A DNA stretch of 64,000 bases from Bradyrhizobium canariense (GCF_018130465.1 NZ_JAFCKJ010000014.1:62001-126000); one strand, 5' to 3'; positions 26,207 to 35,086 are shown, counted from the first letter of the stretch. The notes: generated from the sequence alone by a model not told the origin. Translations and numbers: made by a program.

Positions 26207-27067
26207 CTAACCCAGCACCGTCTTGCCGTTCTTGATCACGGTGACGCCGCGCGACTTCACCTTGGCTTCGAACGAGATCGTGCTGCCGTCTTTCCAGAGG
26301 TCCATGGTCACGGTCTCGCCGGGATAGACCGGCGAGGAGAACCGCGCGACGTGCTGGCGGAAGGCGGAGGCGTCGTAATCGGCATAGGTCTGGAGCACGC
26401 CGCGGCAGGTGATGCCGTAAGTGCACATGCCGTGCAGGATCGGACGCGGGAAGCCGGCCTTCTTCGCGAATTCGGGATCGGAGTGCAGCGGGTTGCGGTC
26501 GCCGCAGAGGCGATAGACCAGCGCCTGGTCGGGACGCGTGACGATGTCGATGGTCGTGTCCGGTGCGCGCGACGGGATCTTGTGCGGATCCGGCTGGGTC
26601 AGGTTCGGTCCGCCAAAGCCGCCGTCGCCGCGGGCGAAGCGCGAGGCGACCAGCGTTGCCAGCTTCTCGCCCTTCTCGTTCTTCAGCACGGTCTGGTGGC
26701 TGATCACCACGCCCTTGTCCTTGCCCTTGTCGTAGACCTCGACGACGGAGGAGTCGGCGGTGATGTGCGCAGCCACCGGCAGCGGCTGGTGGAAGGTGAT
26801 GTCGCGCTCGCCGTCGACCACCATCACACGGTTGAGGTTCATCTCGCCCGGACCCGCGCCCCACGCGGCAACGGACGCAAAGGTCGGCACCACCTTGAGC
26901 GGCCGCGGCGTCAGGGTGCCCTCGTTGACGAAAGCGAGCTCGTTCTCGTCCATCGGATCGGCGCCGAGGCCGATTCCATAGGCGTAGAGCATCACTTCGC
27001 GATCGCTGTAGGCGTATTTCTGCCCGAGGTTTTTCAGGGCTTTGAGTTCGTCGTATCTGGCGGACAT
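26207..27067 (-). CDS. MaoC-family enoyl-CoA hydratase 2
   Basis: This 286-residue protein consists of two hot-dog domains. The C-terminal one carries the hydratase-2 signature YRLCGDRNPLHSDPEFAKKA with catalytic Asp and His, followed by ILHGMCTYG. The N-terminal one lacks it, as in eukaryotic-type (2R) hydratases. It should hydrate trans-2-enoyl-CoA to (3R)-hydroxyacyl-CoA, the substrate of the SDR encoded next. The DUF35 and thiolase genes precede it on the same strand, separated by a repeat. Confidence 0.9.
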   Translation of the reverse strand: MSARYDELKALKNLGQKYAYSDREVMLYAYGIGLGADPMDENELAFVNEGTLTPRPLKVVPTFASVAAWGAGPGEMNLNRVMVVDGERDITFHQPLPVAAHITADSSVVEVYDKGKDKGVVISHQTVLKNEKGEKLATLVASRFARGDGGFGGPNLTQPDPHKIPSRAPDTTIDIVTRPDQALVYRLCGDRNPLHSDPEFAKKAGFPRPILHGMCTYGITCRGVLQTYADYDASAFRQHVARFSSPVYPGETVTMDLWKDGSTISFEAKVKSRGVTVIKNGKTVLG

Positions 27068-27114
27068 CTTCTTGGTTTCCTCCCCGGATTCTTATGCGCC
27101 GCTGCCAGTCGAAG

Positions 27115-27264
27115 TGCCCTCTCCCCTTGCGGGAGAGGGCTGCGAGAGCCGTGCAGCAAACTCGTTTGGGTGAGGGGTTGGCTCCACATCGAAAGTCTTT
27201 CCGCGGAACGATACCCCTCATCCGGCGCTTCGCGCCACCTTCCCCCACAAGGGGGGAAGGAAGA
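27115..27264. repeat. Intergenic repeat with CTCTCCCCTTGCGGGAGAGG hairpin
   Basis: A short perfect hairpin (CCCTCTCCC-TTGC-GGGAGAGGG) at the left and CCTTCCCCC-ACAA-GGGGGGAAGG at the right flank a core reading GGGTGAGGGGTTGGC and CCCCTCATCCGGCGC. This layout is a widespread intergenic repeat in Rhizobiales. It separates the DUF35 and MaoC genes. Confidence 0.7.
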
Positions 27265-27266
27265 AA

Positions 27267-27656
27267 CTACACCGGCGTAAAGAACGGCAATGGCGCGCCA
27301 TCGGTCGGCTTGAACACCACCTTCACCTTCTGGCCGATCTTCAGCTTCTCGAGATCGCAGTCGACGATGTTGGTCTGGAGCGACGGCCCTTCCTTCAGCG
27401 TGACATACGCGATCGCATAAGGACCCGTCGGCGATTTCCGCATCAGACTCCAGGTGTAGATCGTGGCCTCGCCCGAAGACTCCTCCCACACCGTCTTGTC
27501 CGAATAGCAGAACGGGCAGATCGCACGCGGGAAGTAATGCGCTTCGCCGCACGCGGTGCAGCGCTTGATCATGAACTTGCCTTGCTTCGCGGCGTCCCAG
27601 AACGCTGCGGTCTCCGGGTTCGTGACAGGCGCCGGATATTTCTTCGTCTCGCTCAT
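27267..27656 (-). CDS. DUF35-type OB-fold / zinc-ribbon acyl-CoA-associated protein
   Basis: This 129-residue protein has a rubredoxin-like zinc ribbon with CTACGEAHYFPRAICPFC, followed by an OB fold (TIYTWSLMRKSPTGPYAIAYV). Such proteins partner with thiolase-like enzymes; in steroid side-chain degradation the DUF35 partner is required for aldolase activity of lipid-transfer-type thiolases. Its ATG overlaps the thiolase stop as TGATG, so translation is coupled and a stoichiometric complex is likely. Confidence 0.88.
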   Translation of the reverse strand: MSETKKYPAPVTNPETAAFWDAAKQGKFMIKRCTACGEAHYFPRAICPFCYSDKTVWEESSGEATIYTWSLMRKSPTGPYAIAYVTLKEGPSLQTNIVDCDLEKLKIGQKVKVVFKPTDGAPLPFFTPV

Positions 27657-28813
27657 CACACGCGCTCCAGAATGGCCGTCGAGGCGGCGTGGCGGACGCC
27701 CAAGAGACCGCCGGTGCCGTGCGCGATGGCGAGATCGCAGTTCTTCACCTGCACCTTCGGATGCGCCTCGCCGCGCAGCTGCCGCACGGCCTCGAGGATT
27801 TTTGTCATGCCGCCGCGGTTGACGGGATGGTTGCTGCACAGGCCGCCGCCATCGGTGTTGAACGGCAGCTTGCCGACGCCCGAGATCAGATTGCCGTCGG
27901 CGACGAACTTGCCGCCCTCGCCCTTCTTGCAGAAGCCGAGGTCTTCGAGCTGCATCAGCACGGTGATGGTGAAGCTGTCGTAGATCGAGGCGTATTTGAT
28001 GTCCTTCGGCGTGATGCCGGCTTCCTCGAACGCACGCGGACCGGACCAGATGCCGGCGGAGTAAGTGAGGTCGAGATCCTTGCCGCCGCGCGGGCCCTTC
28101 ATCGCTTCGCCATGCCCGATCAGCCTGACCAGCGGCTTCTTCAGGCTCTTGGCGATCTCGGGCGTGGTCACGATCAGCGCGCCGCCGCCGTCGGAGACGA
28201 CGCAGCAATCCATGCGATGCAAGGGATCGGAGATCATCGGCGAGTTCAGGACGTCCTCGACGGTGACGACGTCCTTGAGCATCGCATGCGGGTTGTACTG
28301 CGCGTGATGCGAGGCCGCGACCTTGATCCAGGCGAGCTGCTCGCTGGTGGTGCCATAGTCGTGCATGTGGCGCATGGCACACATGCCATAGGCATTGTGC
28401 GTGGTCGCGCCATAAGCCAGCTCGAAATCGGCTTCGGCGCCCGCCGCGCGCGGCGGCATCGCCCCGGTGCGCGGTTTTCCGGCCAGCGTGATCAGCGCGA
28501 TCGAGCACTTGCCCGCGGCGATCGCTTCGGCGGCGTGGCCGAGATGGATGATATAGGAACAGCCGCCGGTCTCGGTGGAATCCACATGGCGGAGTTTCTT
28601 GGTGTTCAGGCCGAGATAATCGACCATCGGCCAGGCGCCGCCCGGCGCGTCGCCCGCGCAGAAATAGCCGTCGACATCGTCCTTGCTCAGCCCGGCATCC
28701 TCGATCGCGCCCTTGGCGACCTCGGCATGGAGCTGGGCGGTGGATTTGTCCGGCGCATGCCGGGTCGGGTGTTCAAAAATCCCGGCAATGTAGGCCTTGC
28801 CCTTGATGGTCAA
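27656..28813 (-). CDS. Thiolase / lipid-transfer-protein-like acyltransferase or aldolase
   Basis: This 385-residue thiolase-superfamily protein has VDSTETGGCSYIIHLGHAAE with Cys near residue 90 in the nucleophile region, NRGGMTKILEAV with CSNHP (replacing the second His region) and a closing AIAHGTGGLLG, where thiolases have a Cys-His-Gly pattern. The last feature and the coupled DUF35 gene place it with SCP2/Ltp-like enzymes rather than biosynthetic acetyl-CoA acetyltransferases. It may thiolyse or retro-aldol-cleave a beta-keto or beta-hydroxy acyl-CoA. Confidence 0.85.
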   Translation of the reverse strand: MTIKGKAYIAGIFEHPTRHAPDKSTAQLHAEVAKGAIEDAGLSKDDVDGYFCAGDAPGGAWPMVDYLGLNTKKLRHVDSTETGGCSYIIHLGHAAEAIAAGKCSIALITLAGKPRTGAMPPRAAGAEADFELAYGATTHNAYGMCAMRHMHDYGTTSEQLAWIKVAASHHAQYNPHAMLKDVVTVEDVLNSPMISDPLHRMDCCVVSDGGGALIVTTPEIAKSLKKPLVRLIGHGEAMKGPRGGKDLDLTYSAGIWSGPRAFEEAGITPKDIKYASIYDSFTITVLMQLEDLGFCKKGEGGKFVADGNLISGVGKLPFNTDGGGLCSNHPVNRGGMTKILEAVRQLRGEAHPKVQVKNCDLAIAHGTGGLLGVRHAASTAILERV

Positions 28814-28940
28814 AACTTAAGGTCTCCGCTGGCGTTTCTTCTTGGCTCTTTTTTCTGAACCGCAGTGGCCTGATTGGCAAGCGCGGAAATATTCCGCCCC
28901 GCGAGAGGGCAGCGGCTTGGCGCAAGTGCTTATCCAATCC

Positions 28941-29090
28941 GTCATCCTGAGGCGCGAGCGATGGGGTGCGGAGCGCCCATCGGGAGCCTCGAAGGATGCA
29001 CGGCCGAGATGCTACGGCCTATCCCGCGCGGCAACAGCCGGGCTGTCGCCCTTCGAGGCTCGCCGAAGAGGCGAGCACCTCAGGGTGACG
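28941..29090. repeat. Palindromic repeat (GTCATCCTGAGG...CCTCAGGGTGACG)
   Basis: Outer arms GTCATCCTGAGG and CCTCAGGGTGAC are imperfect inverted repeats. Inner arms GCCTCGAAGG and CCTTCGAGGC pair again, with GCGGCAACAGCCGGGCTGTCGC in the middle. A degenerate relative lies at 47891-48003 (ACCTCATCCTGAGAA and CTCGAAGGATGG). Confidence 0.75.
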
Positions 29091-29122
29091 GTCGTAGATA
29101 GCCGCCTCGCTCTCTCACTCAC

Positions 29123-29203
29123 CGTCATTGCGAGCGCAGCGAAGCAATCCGGAGTCTTTCCGCGGACGCATTTCTGGATTGCTTCGCTGCGCTCGCAATG
29201 ACG
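29123..29203. repeat. Palindromic repeat (CGTCATTGCGAGCG...CGCTCGCAATGACG), copy 1
   Basis: CGTCATTGCGAGCGCAGCGA is the exact reverse complement of the right arm up to the internal spacer, and GAAGCAATCC pairs with GGATTGCTTC. A second copy is at 37279-37352. This is a very frequent element in Bradyrhizobium and Rhodopseudomonas. Confidence 0.85.
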
Positions 29204-29334
29204 GGCGCGACAGCCAAAATCCTAAAAGTGTTTTGCCCGACGGCACAAGCGCTTTTCGTTTTATCGAAACAATCCAATTTCGCGAAAACAACCCCATGCA
29301 CAGTAGAACGGTGGTTGATTTCAAAGAGGAAATC

Positions 29335-29426
29335 GTAGGGTGGGCAAAGCGAAGCCTGCCCGCGTCTTCTGGTGCCATCCCGGCGAGATGGTGGGCACGG
29401 CGCGTTGCGCCTTTGCCCACCCTGCG
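29335..29426. repeat. Palindromic repeat (GTAGGGTGGGCAAAG...CTTTGCCCACCCTGC)
   Basis: The arm GTAGGGTGGGCAAAGCG pairs with CGCCTTTGCCCACCCTGC, with an inner stem CATCCCGGCGAGATG. A related element with GTAGGGTGGATTAGC arms lies at 42399-42512. Confidence 0.8.
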
Positions 29427-29434
29427 AGACCGCC

Positions 29435-32400
29435 CTACTCCGCCGCGATTTGCCTCGGCGCCGGCGGTGGGCTTGCCAGGTCCGCTGCGAGCTGGGCGTA
29501 GCGGGCCTTGGCGTCTGCGACCGCCTTCTCCTTCACCGGGCCGTAACCGCGGATGCGGTCGGGCAACGAGAGCAGCTCCACCGCGATGTCGATCGTGAGT
29601 GGCGATAGCAGGCCGAGCACGGTGGCGACGTCCTTCTCGTAGCCGGCGATCAGATCGCGTTCGAGCTTGCGGTCGGCGCTGCGGCCGAAGATGTCGAGCG
29701 GCGTGCCGCGCAGCACCTTGAATTTCGCCAGCACGCGGAACACCGGGAGCATCCACGGGCCGAACGCGCGCTTCTTCGGGCGCCCCAGCGCGTCGACGCC
29801 GCGGCTGAGGATGGGCGGTGCCAGGTTGAAGTTGAACTTGAAGTCGCCCTCGAACTGGTCGCGGAGCTGTTTTTCGAACGCGCCGTCGGTGAAGAGGCGC
29901 GCGACTTCGTATTCGTCCTTGTAGGCCAGCAGCTTGGCGTAGTTGACCGCAACCGCGCGCGTCAGGGCCTCGTCATAGCCGCCCTGCCTGGCGGCTTCGC
30001 TGACCTGATCGACCAGCTTGCGGTATCGCTTGGCCAAGCGGCCGTTCTGATACGCGGTGAGGTGCTTGGCGCGATGCTCGATGACCTCGTCGAGCGTCAT
30101 TGCGTCCAGGGCCTTGGGCGCAACGACCTCGTCAGTGCCCTTCAGCATGCTGGCGAGACGCGCGGGGTCGGCGACCGCGAGGCGGCCGAGGCGGAAGGCC
30201 TCCTTGTTCATCTTGATCGAGACGCCGTTGACCTCGATCGCCTGCTCGATCGCCTCCGCCGACAACGGCAAGAGGCCCTTCTGATAGGCGTAACCCATCA
30301 TCATCATGTTGGTGGCGATGCTGTCGCCGAGCAGCTGTTCGGCAGGCTTGGTGAAGTCGAAGAACACCGAGTCCTTGTGCAGCGCGGTTTCCAGCAAGCC
30401 GTTCAGCTTGCGGGTCTGGAAATTGAAGTCGCGGTTGAGGACGAAGTCGGCGGTGGGAATGACGTGGCTGTTGATGATGCCGCGGGTGCGGCTGGCATCG
30501 CAGAGCGAGATGGTGTCCTTGGCGACCGCGACCACCTCATCGGCTGCGAGCACGACGTCGGCCGTGCCGGTGACGATGCGCGAGCAGGTCACCTCGGCCG
30601 GATGATCCGACAGGCGGACGTGGCTCAGCACCGCCCCGCCCTTCTGCGCCAGGCCCGACATGTCGAGGATCATCGAGGCCTTGCCCTCGATATGCGCGGC
30701 CATGCCGAGCAGCGCGCCGATCGTCAGCACGCCGGTGCCGCCGACGCCGCCGACCGCGATGTTGTAGGGCTTGTCCAGGTTGGGGCGCGATGCCGGCTCA
30801 GGCAGCGCGCCGATATCGCCAACGCCCGCCGGCGCGCGCTTGCGCATCTTGCCGCCGTCGACGGTGACGAAGGACGGACAAAAGCCTTTGACGCAGGAAT
30901 AATCCTTGTTGCAGGTCGACTGGTTGATGGCGCGCTTGCGCCCCATCTCTGTCTCCAGCGGCTCGACCGAAATGCAGTTCGACTGCACCGAGCAATCGCC
31001 GCAGCCTTCGCACACCGCGGGATTGATGAGCACACGGCGCGCCGGATCCTCCAGCGTGCCGCGCTTGCGGCGGCGGCGTTTTTCAGCGGCGCAGGTCTGC
31101 ACGAAGACGATCGCGGACGCGCCCTTGACCTTGCGCAGCGTTTTCTGGACCGTGTCGAGCTCGTCGCGATGCGCGGTCTTGACGCCGGGCGCGATCTCGC
31201 TCGCTGGATAGGCGTCGGGATTTTCCGAGACCAGATAGATCTCGCGGATGCCTTCGCTGTGAAGCTGGAAGGTGATCTGCTGCGGCGACAATTCGCCGTC
31301 GACATGCTGGCCGCCGGTCATTGCGGTCGCGTCGTTATAGAGGATCTTGTAGGTGATGTTGGCGCCGGAGGCGATCGCCTGGCGGATCGCGAGGCTGCCG
31401 GAATGGAAATACGTGCCGTCGCCGAGATTGGCGAACACGTGCTCTTCCTTGGTGAAGGGGGCAACGCCGACCCACGTCACACCCTCGCCGCCCATGTGTG
31501 TGAAGGTCTCGGTGGAGCGATCCATCCACAGCGCCATGAAGTGGCAACCGATGCCGGCAAAGGCGCGGCTGCCTTCGGGCACCTTGGTCGATGTGTTGTG
31601 CGGGCAGCCGGAGCAGAAATACGGGGTGCGGGCGACAGGCGCGGTCGCCTGCATTTGCGAAGCCTGGCGGCCGTTGAACCAATCGGCCTTGGCGCGCAAC
31701 ATCGTTGCAATTTCGGGATTGAGATCAAGTCGAAGCAGACGCTCGGTGAGCGAGCTGGCCAGTGAGGCGACGCTGAGTTCTTCGGCGAAGGGGAGGAAGC
31801 GCTTGTCGTGATCGTCCATCTTGCCGATGATGCGGGGACGGACATCGTCGCGCCAGTTGAACAGCTCCTGCTTCACCTGATTCTCGACGATCTCGCGGCG
31901 CTCTTCGATGATGAAGATTTCCTCGAGACCTACAGCGAACTGCCTGACGCCTTCCGGCTCCAGAGGCCACGGCATGCCGATCTTGTACAGTCGAAGTCCG
32001 ATCTTGGCGGCGACCTCGGGTGTGATACCGAGCTCGCGCAGCGCCTGCCGGATATCCTCGTAGCTCTTGCCGGACGCCATGATGCCGTAGCGGGCGTTCG
32101 GCGAGTCCATGGTGATGCGATTGACCTTGTTGGCGCGCGCAAAGGCGATCGCGGCAAAGCCCTTGTAGTCCTGCAGGCGGCGGTCCTGGGCGAAGCGGTC
32201 GTCGGGCCAGCGCAGATTGAGGCCGCCTTCTGGCATCTCGAAATCGGTCGGGATCACGAACGGCGTCATCTCGTCGGTGAGGTCGATCTCGGCGGTGGTC
32301 TCCACCGTCTCCGTGATCACCTTCATGCCGACCCAGCAGCCCGAGTAGCGCGACATCGCGATACCGAGAAGGCCCATCTCGATCATCTCGTGGACGCTCG

Positions 32401-32926
32401 ACGGGTAGAGATAGGGCATCAGCGCCGACATGAAGGCGTGGTCGGACTGATGCGGGACCGTCGAGGATTTGGCGCCGTGGTCGTCGCCGGCGAGACACAA
32501 GACGCCACCGTTCTTGGCGGAGCCTGCGGCATTGCCGTGGCGGAAGACGTCGCCGCAGCGATCGACGCCGGGGCCCTTGCCGTACCAGATGCCGACCACG
32601 CCGTCATACTGGGCGCCGGGCGAGAGGTTGAGCTGCTGCGAGCCCCAGACCGCGGTCGCCGCGAGGTCCTCGTTCACGCCGGGCTGGAACTTGATGTTGT
32701 ACTGCTCGAGATGCTTGCGCGCGGCGAAGAGCTGCTGGTCATAGCCGCCGAGCGGCGAGCCGCGATAGCCCGAGATGAAGCCCGCGGTGTTCAGCCCCGC
32801 GGCACGGTCGCGCCGGATCTGGGCCATCGGCAGCCGGACCAGGGCCTGAATGCCGGTCGTGAAAATATGTCCGGTGTCCTGGGTGTATTTCTGATCGAGA
32901 CTGATCGGACCCTGGTTGATGCCCAT
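29435..32926 (-). CDS. Indolepyruvate ferredoxin oxidoreductase (fused, 1163 aa)
   Basis: This single-chain 2-oxoacid:ferredoxin oxidoreductase oxidatively decarboxylates arylpyruvates to aryl-acetyl-CoA using thiamine diphosphate and iron-sulfur clusters. The N-terminal ~380 residues are the pyrimidine-binding part. The middle carries the ThDP/Mg region (GDGTYFHSGSLAIRQA), then Cys-rich VCEGCGDCSVQSNC and CNKDYSCVKGFC for a 4Fe-4S cluster, and GGVGGTGVLTIGALLGMAA opens the gamma-type domain. The C-terminal ~300 residues hold the extension typical of the large proteobacterial form. It sits upstream of the thiolase/MaoC/SDR genes, same strand, and its acyl-CoA product could feed them. Confidence 0.93.
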   Translation of the reverse strand: MGINQGPISLDQKYTQDTGHIFTTGIQALVRLPMAQIRRDRAAGLNTAGFISGYRGSPLGGYDQQLFAARKHLEQYNIKFQPGVNEDLAATAVWGSQQLNLSPGAQYDGVVGIWYGKGPGVDRCGDVFRHGNAAGSAKNGGVLCLAGDDHGAKSSTVPHQSDHAFMSALMPYLYPSSVHEMIEMGLLGIAMSRYSGCWVGMKVITETVETTAEIDLTDEMTPFVIPTDFEMPEGGLNLRWPDDRFAQDRRLQDYKGFAAIAFARANKVNRITMDSPNARYGIMASGKSYEDIRQALRELGITPEVAAKIGLRLYKIGMPWPLEPEGVRQFAVGLEEIFIIEERREIVENQVKQELFNWRDDVRPRIIGKMDDHDKRFLPFAEELSVASLASSLTERLLRLDLNPEIATMLRAKADWFNGRQASQMQATAPVARTPYFCSGCPHNTSTKVPEGSRAFAGIGCHFMALWMDRSTETFTHMGGEGVTWVGVAPFTKEEHVFANLGDGTYFHSGSLAIRQAIASGANITYKILYNDATAMTGGQHVDGELSPQQITFQLHSEGIREIYLVSENPDAYPASEIAPGVKTAHRDELDTVQKTLRKVKGASAIVFVQTCAAEKRRRRKRGTLEDPARRVLINPAVCEGCGDCSVQSNCISVEPLETEMGRKRAINQSTCNKDYSCVKGFCPSFVTVDGGKMRKRAPAGVGDIGALPEPASRPNLDKPYNIAVGGVGGTGVLTIGALLGMAAHIEGKASMILDMSGLAQKGGAVLSHVRLSDHPAEVTCSRIVTGTADVVLAADEVVAVAKDTISLCDASRTRGIINSHVIPTADFVLNRDFNFQTRKLNGLLETALHKDSVFFDFTKPAEQLLGDSIATNMMMMGYAYQKGLLPLSAEAIEQAIEVNGVSIKMNKEAFRLGRLAVADPARLASMLKGTDEVVAPKALDAMTLDEVIEHRAKHLTAYQNGRLAKRYRKLVDQVSEAARQGGYDEALTRAVAVNYAKLLAYKDEYEVARLFTDGAFEKQLRDQFEGDFKFNFNLAPPILSRGVDALGRPKKRAFGPWMLPVFRVLAKFKVLRGTPLDIFGRSADRKLERDLIAGYEKDVATVLGLLSPLTIDIAVELLSLPDRIRGYGPVKEKAVADAKARYAQLAADLASPPPAPRQIAAE

Positions 32927-33207
32927 TATGTCCTCTTCCGCCCTTTTGAGCGCTTGGCTGCTTAAGCCGTTGCCTGCCCGTTGTTTTTAGCTAGGGCGCG
33001 CCGACCATCTTCGCCACTCTATGTCGGATATTTCACGCTCCGCATCACAAATCTGGACCAAAGGCGGCGCCGGGTAAAAATCGCAATTTCGTGGCTGCAA
33101 TGGCATCGGCGATTTTCAATTTGTGTCACCATACCCCCGCCGTCGCGAAACGAATTGACGCCCCGGTCATGCGGGACGAGGTCGAGGGGTCGCAGGAGAG
33201 GCTTTCG

Positions 33208-34434
33208 ATGCGGACGATTCTCGCTGGCCTGGCGCTCGTGGGCGTGGCGTTGTGCAGTGCGGTTGCGAGCGCGGCCGTCGCCGCCGAGCCGTCGCCGGAG
33301 CTGATCGCCTACGGCAAGGCGCTGGTGGAGGCGGGCGACTGTGCCGGCTGCCACACCGCCGATCCCGTAAAACCGTTCGCGGGCGGAAAGCGCATCGACA
33401 CGCCCTTCGGCGCGATCTACGCGCCGAACCTGACGCCGGACCGCGACACCGGGATCGGCGCCTGGACCGATGCCGATTTCACCCGTGCCGTGCGCACCGG
33501 CATCGCGCCCGACGGCTCGAACTATTACCCGGCGTTCCCCTACCCCTATTTCACGCGGATGACGAAGGACGACACGCTGGCGATCCGGGCCTATCTCGGA
33601 ACGCTCGCGGCCGTCACGAGCCGCAACAAGCCGCCGGAACTGCGCTGGCCCTTCGGCTATCGCGGCCTGATGCGGATCTGGAACATTGCATATTTCAAGC
33701 CGGGCCTGTTCGAGCCGGACCAGAGCCAGAGCGCAGCGTGGAATCGGGGCGGCTATCTCGTCACCGGGCTCGGTCATTGCGGCGCCTGCCATACGCCGAA
33801 GAACTATTTTGGCGCGGACAAGCAGGCGCAGGCACTCGCGGGCAACGAGGTCGGCGGCTGGTACGCGCCAAGGCTCGATGGCGCCGCCCGCACCGGGCTG
33901 AAATCGTGGAGCGCCGAGGACATCACCGAATATCTTCAGAGCGGGCGCAACGCCAGGAGCCATGCCGGTGGGCTGATGGCGGAGGTGGTCGTCAACTCGA
34001 CCGCGAAGATGAGCGATGCCGATGTCCGCGCGATCGCGGTTTACCTGAAGAGCCTGCCGCCGGCACGGCGTGAGACGATCGTGACGCCGCCTGACGAGGC
34101 CGAGATGAAGGCCGGCCAGGCCGTCTATGCAAAGCTTTGCATTGCCTGCCATGAGGCCGATGGCTCGGGCGCGCCGCGGATCTATCCACCGCTGCCCGCC
34201 AATGCGCTGCTGCAATCGGTCAATCCGTCCTCGACCTTGCGCATCATCCTCGACGGCGCCCACACCGTGACGACGCCGCGCGCGCCCAACACCGGCGAGA
34301 TGCCGGGTTATGCGAAGCAACTGTCCGACGACGAAATCGCGGCGGTGACGAACTATATCCGCAATTCCTGGGGCAATGCCGCTCCGCTGGTGACGCCGGC
34401 GCAGGTGGCGAAGGCGCGGAAGCAGGAGCCGTAG
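33208..34434 (+). CDS. Tri-haem cytochrome c, dehydrogenase-subunit type
   Basis: This 408-residue exported cytochrome has a signal peptide to about residue 25 and three haem-binding sites: CAGCH at 45-49, CGACH in GHCGACHTPKN near 191, and CIACH in KLCIACHEADG near 312. This three-domain layout is that of the membrane cytochrome subunits of alcohol, gluconate and aldehyde dehydrogenases, which pass electrons to the quinone pool. No dehydrogenase subunit is adjacent. GGAGAGG precedes the chosen ATG; earlier in-frame codons extend 39 residues without support. Confidence 0.88.
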   Translation: MRTILAGLALVGVALCSAVASAAVAAEPSPELIAYGKALVEAGDCAGCHTADPVKPFAGGKRIDTPFGAIYAPNLTPDRDTGIGAWTDADFTRAVRTGIAPDGSNYYPAFPYPYFTRMTKDDTLAIRAYLGTLAAVTSRNKPPELRWPFGYRGLMRIWNIAYFKPGLFEPDQSQSAAWNRGGYLVTGLGHCGACHTPKNYFGADKQAQALAGNEVGGWYAPRLDGAARTGLKSWSAEDITEYLQSGRNARSHAGGLMAEVVVNSTAKMSDADVRAIAVYLKSLPPARRETIVTPPDEAEMKAGQAVYAKLCIACHEADGSGAPRIYPPLPANALLQSVNPSSTLRIILDGAHTVTTPRAPNTGEMPGYAKQLSDDEIAAVTNYIRNSWGNAAPLVTPAQVAKARKQEP

Positions 34435-34435
34435 C

Positions 34436-35086
34436 TCAAGGCTCTCGCTCCTCCTCTTCCGTGAACACGAACTTCGGCATCTCCCATTTGTAGCGCACCG
34501 CCAGCAGACGGAAGCTGATGCCGAGCACGAACGTCAAAACAGTCCATAGCTCTGCGTTCAGCTTGAGGCCGAAGGCGGTCGCATAGAACAGTCCCGTCAC
34601 CACCGAGACGCTGGCATAGAGCTCGGAGCGGAACAGCAGCGGCACGTCGTTGCAGAGCACGTCGCGCAACACGCCGCCGGCGCAGCCGGTCACCATGCCG
34701 GAGACGATGACGATCGGCAGCGTGGCATCCATCTGCCAGGCGATGTCGCAGCCGGTCATGGTGAAGACGACGAGGCCGATGGCATCGAGCACGATGAAGG
34801 CCAGCTTCAGCCGGTGCACCAGGCGCGCCATCAGAATGGTGAGGAAGGCGGCGCCCCCGGCCAGCGCGAGGTAGATGGGGTTTTGCACCCAGGCCAGCGG
34901 ATAATGGCCGAGAAAGAGATCGCGCAAGGTGCCGCCGCCGAGCGCCGTGATGCAGCCGAGGAAGCAGACGCCGAGCCAGTCCATGCTGCGGCGGCCGGCT
35001 GCGAGCGCGGCGGTCATGCCTTGCGCCGCGACCGCGACCAGCGACAACAGATGCAGCACGCTATCGCTCGGCGGCAAGCTCCACAT
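34436..35086 (-). CDS. TRIC-like trimeric cation channel (UPF0126)
   Basis: This 216-residue membrane protein has seven helices in two homologous halves: LGCITALGGGTLRDLFLGH in the first and SGMVTGCAGGVLRDVLCND in the second carry the paired GGGxxRD motifs of the UPF0126/TRIC family, which forms homotrimeric potassium-selective channels. The C-terminus is polar and acidic (TEEEEREP). AAGGGAA lies 8 bases before the chosen ATG; the longer ORF adds non-hydrophobic residues. It is convergent with the cytochrome gene, the stops being one base apart. Confidence 0.88.
   Translation of the reverse strand: MWSLPPSDSVLHLLSLVAVAAQGMTAALAAGRRSMDWLGVCFLGCITALGGGTLRDLFLGHYPLAWVQNPIYLALAGGAAFLTILMARLVHRLKLAFIVLDAIGLVVFTMTGCDIAWQMDATLPIVIVSGMVTGCAGGVLRDVLCNDVPLLFRSELYASVSVVTGLFYATAFGLKLNAELWTVLTFVLGISFRLLAVRYKWEMPKFVFTEEEEREP

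Larger units (their letters stand above)
28814..29434. other. Intergenic region packed with three palindromic repeats
   Basis: About 620 bases upstream of the thiolase operon and downstream of the oxidoreductase gene. It is almost filled by three unrelated palindromes, at 28941-29090, 29123-29203 and 29335-29426. The remaining ~130-base strip at 29204-29334 is AT-richer. No gene is seen. The thiolase promoter should lie between 28814 and 28940. Confidence 0.7.

Noticed and set aside
28941-29203. Closely spaced palindromes that could be mistaken for a CRISPR array
   Set aside because: They are single palindromic elements of different families, not regularly spaced direct repeats with unique spacers.
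30062-31765. 567-codon plus-strand frame across the indolepyruvate oxidoreductase gene
   Set aside because: Shadow of a gene with recognisable cofactor and cluster motifs; no start site or domain seen.
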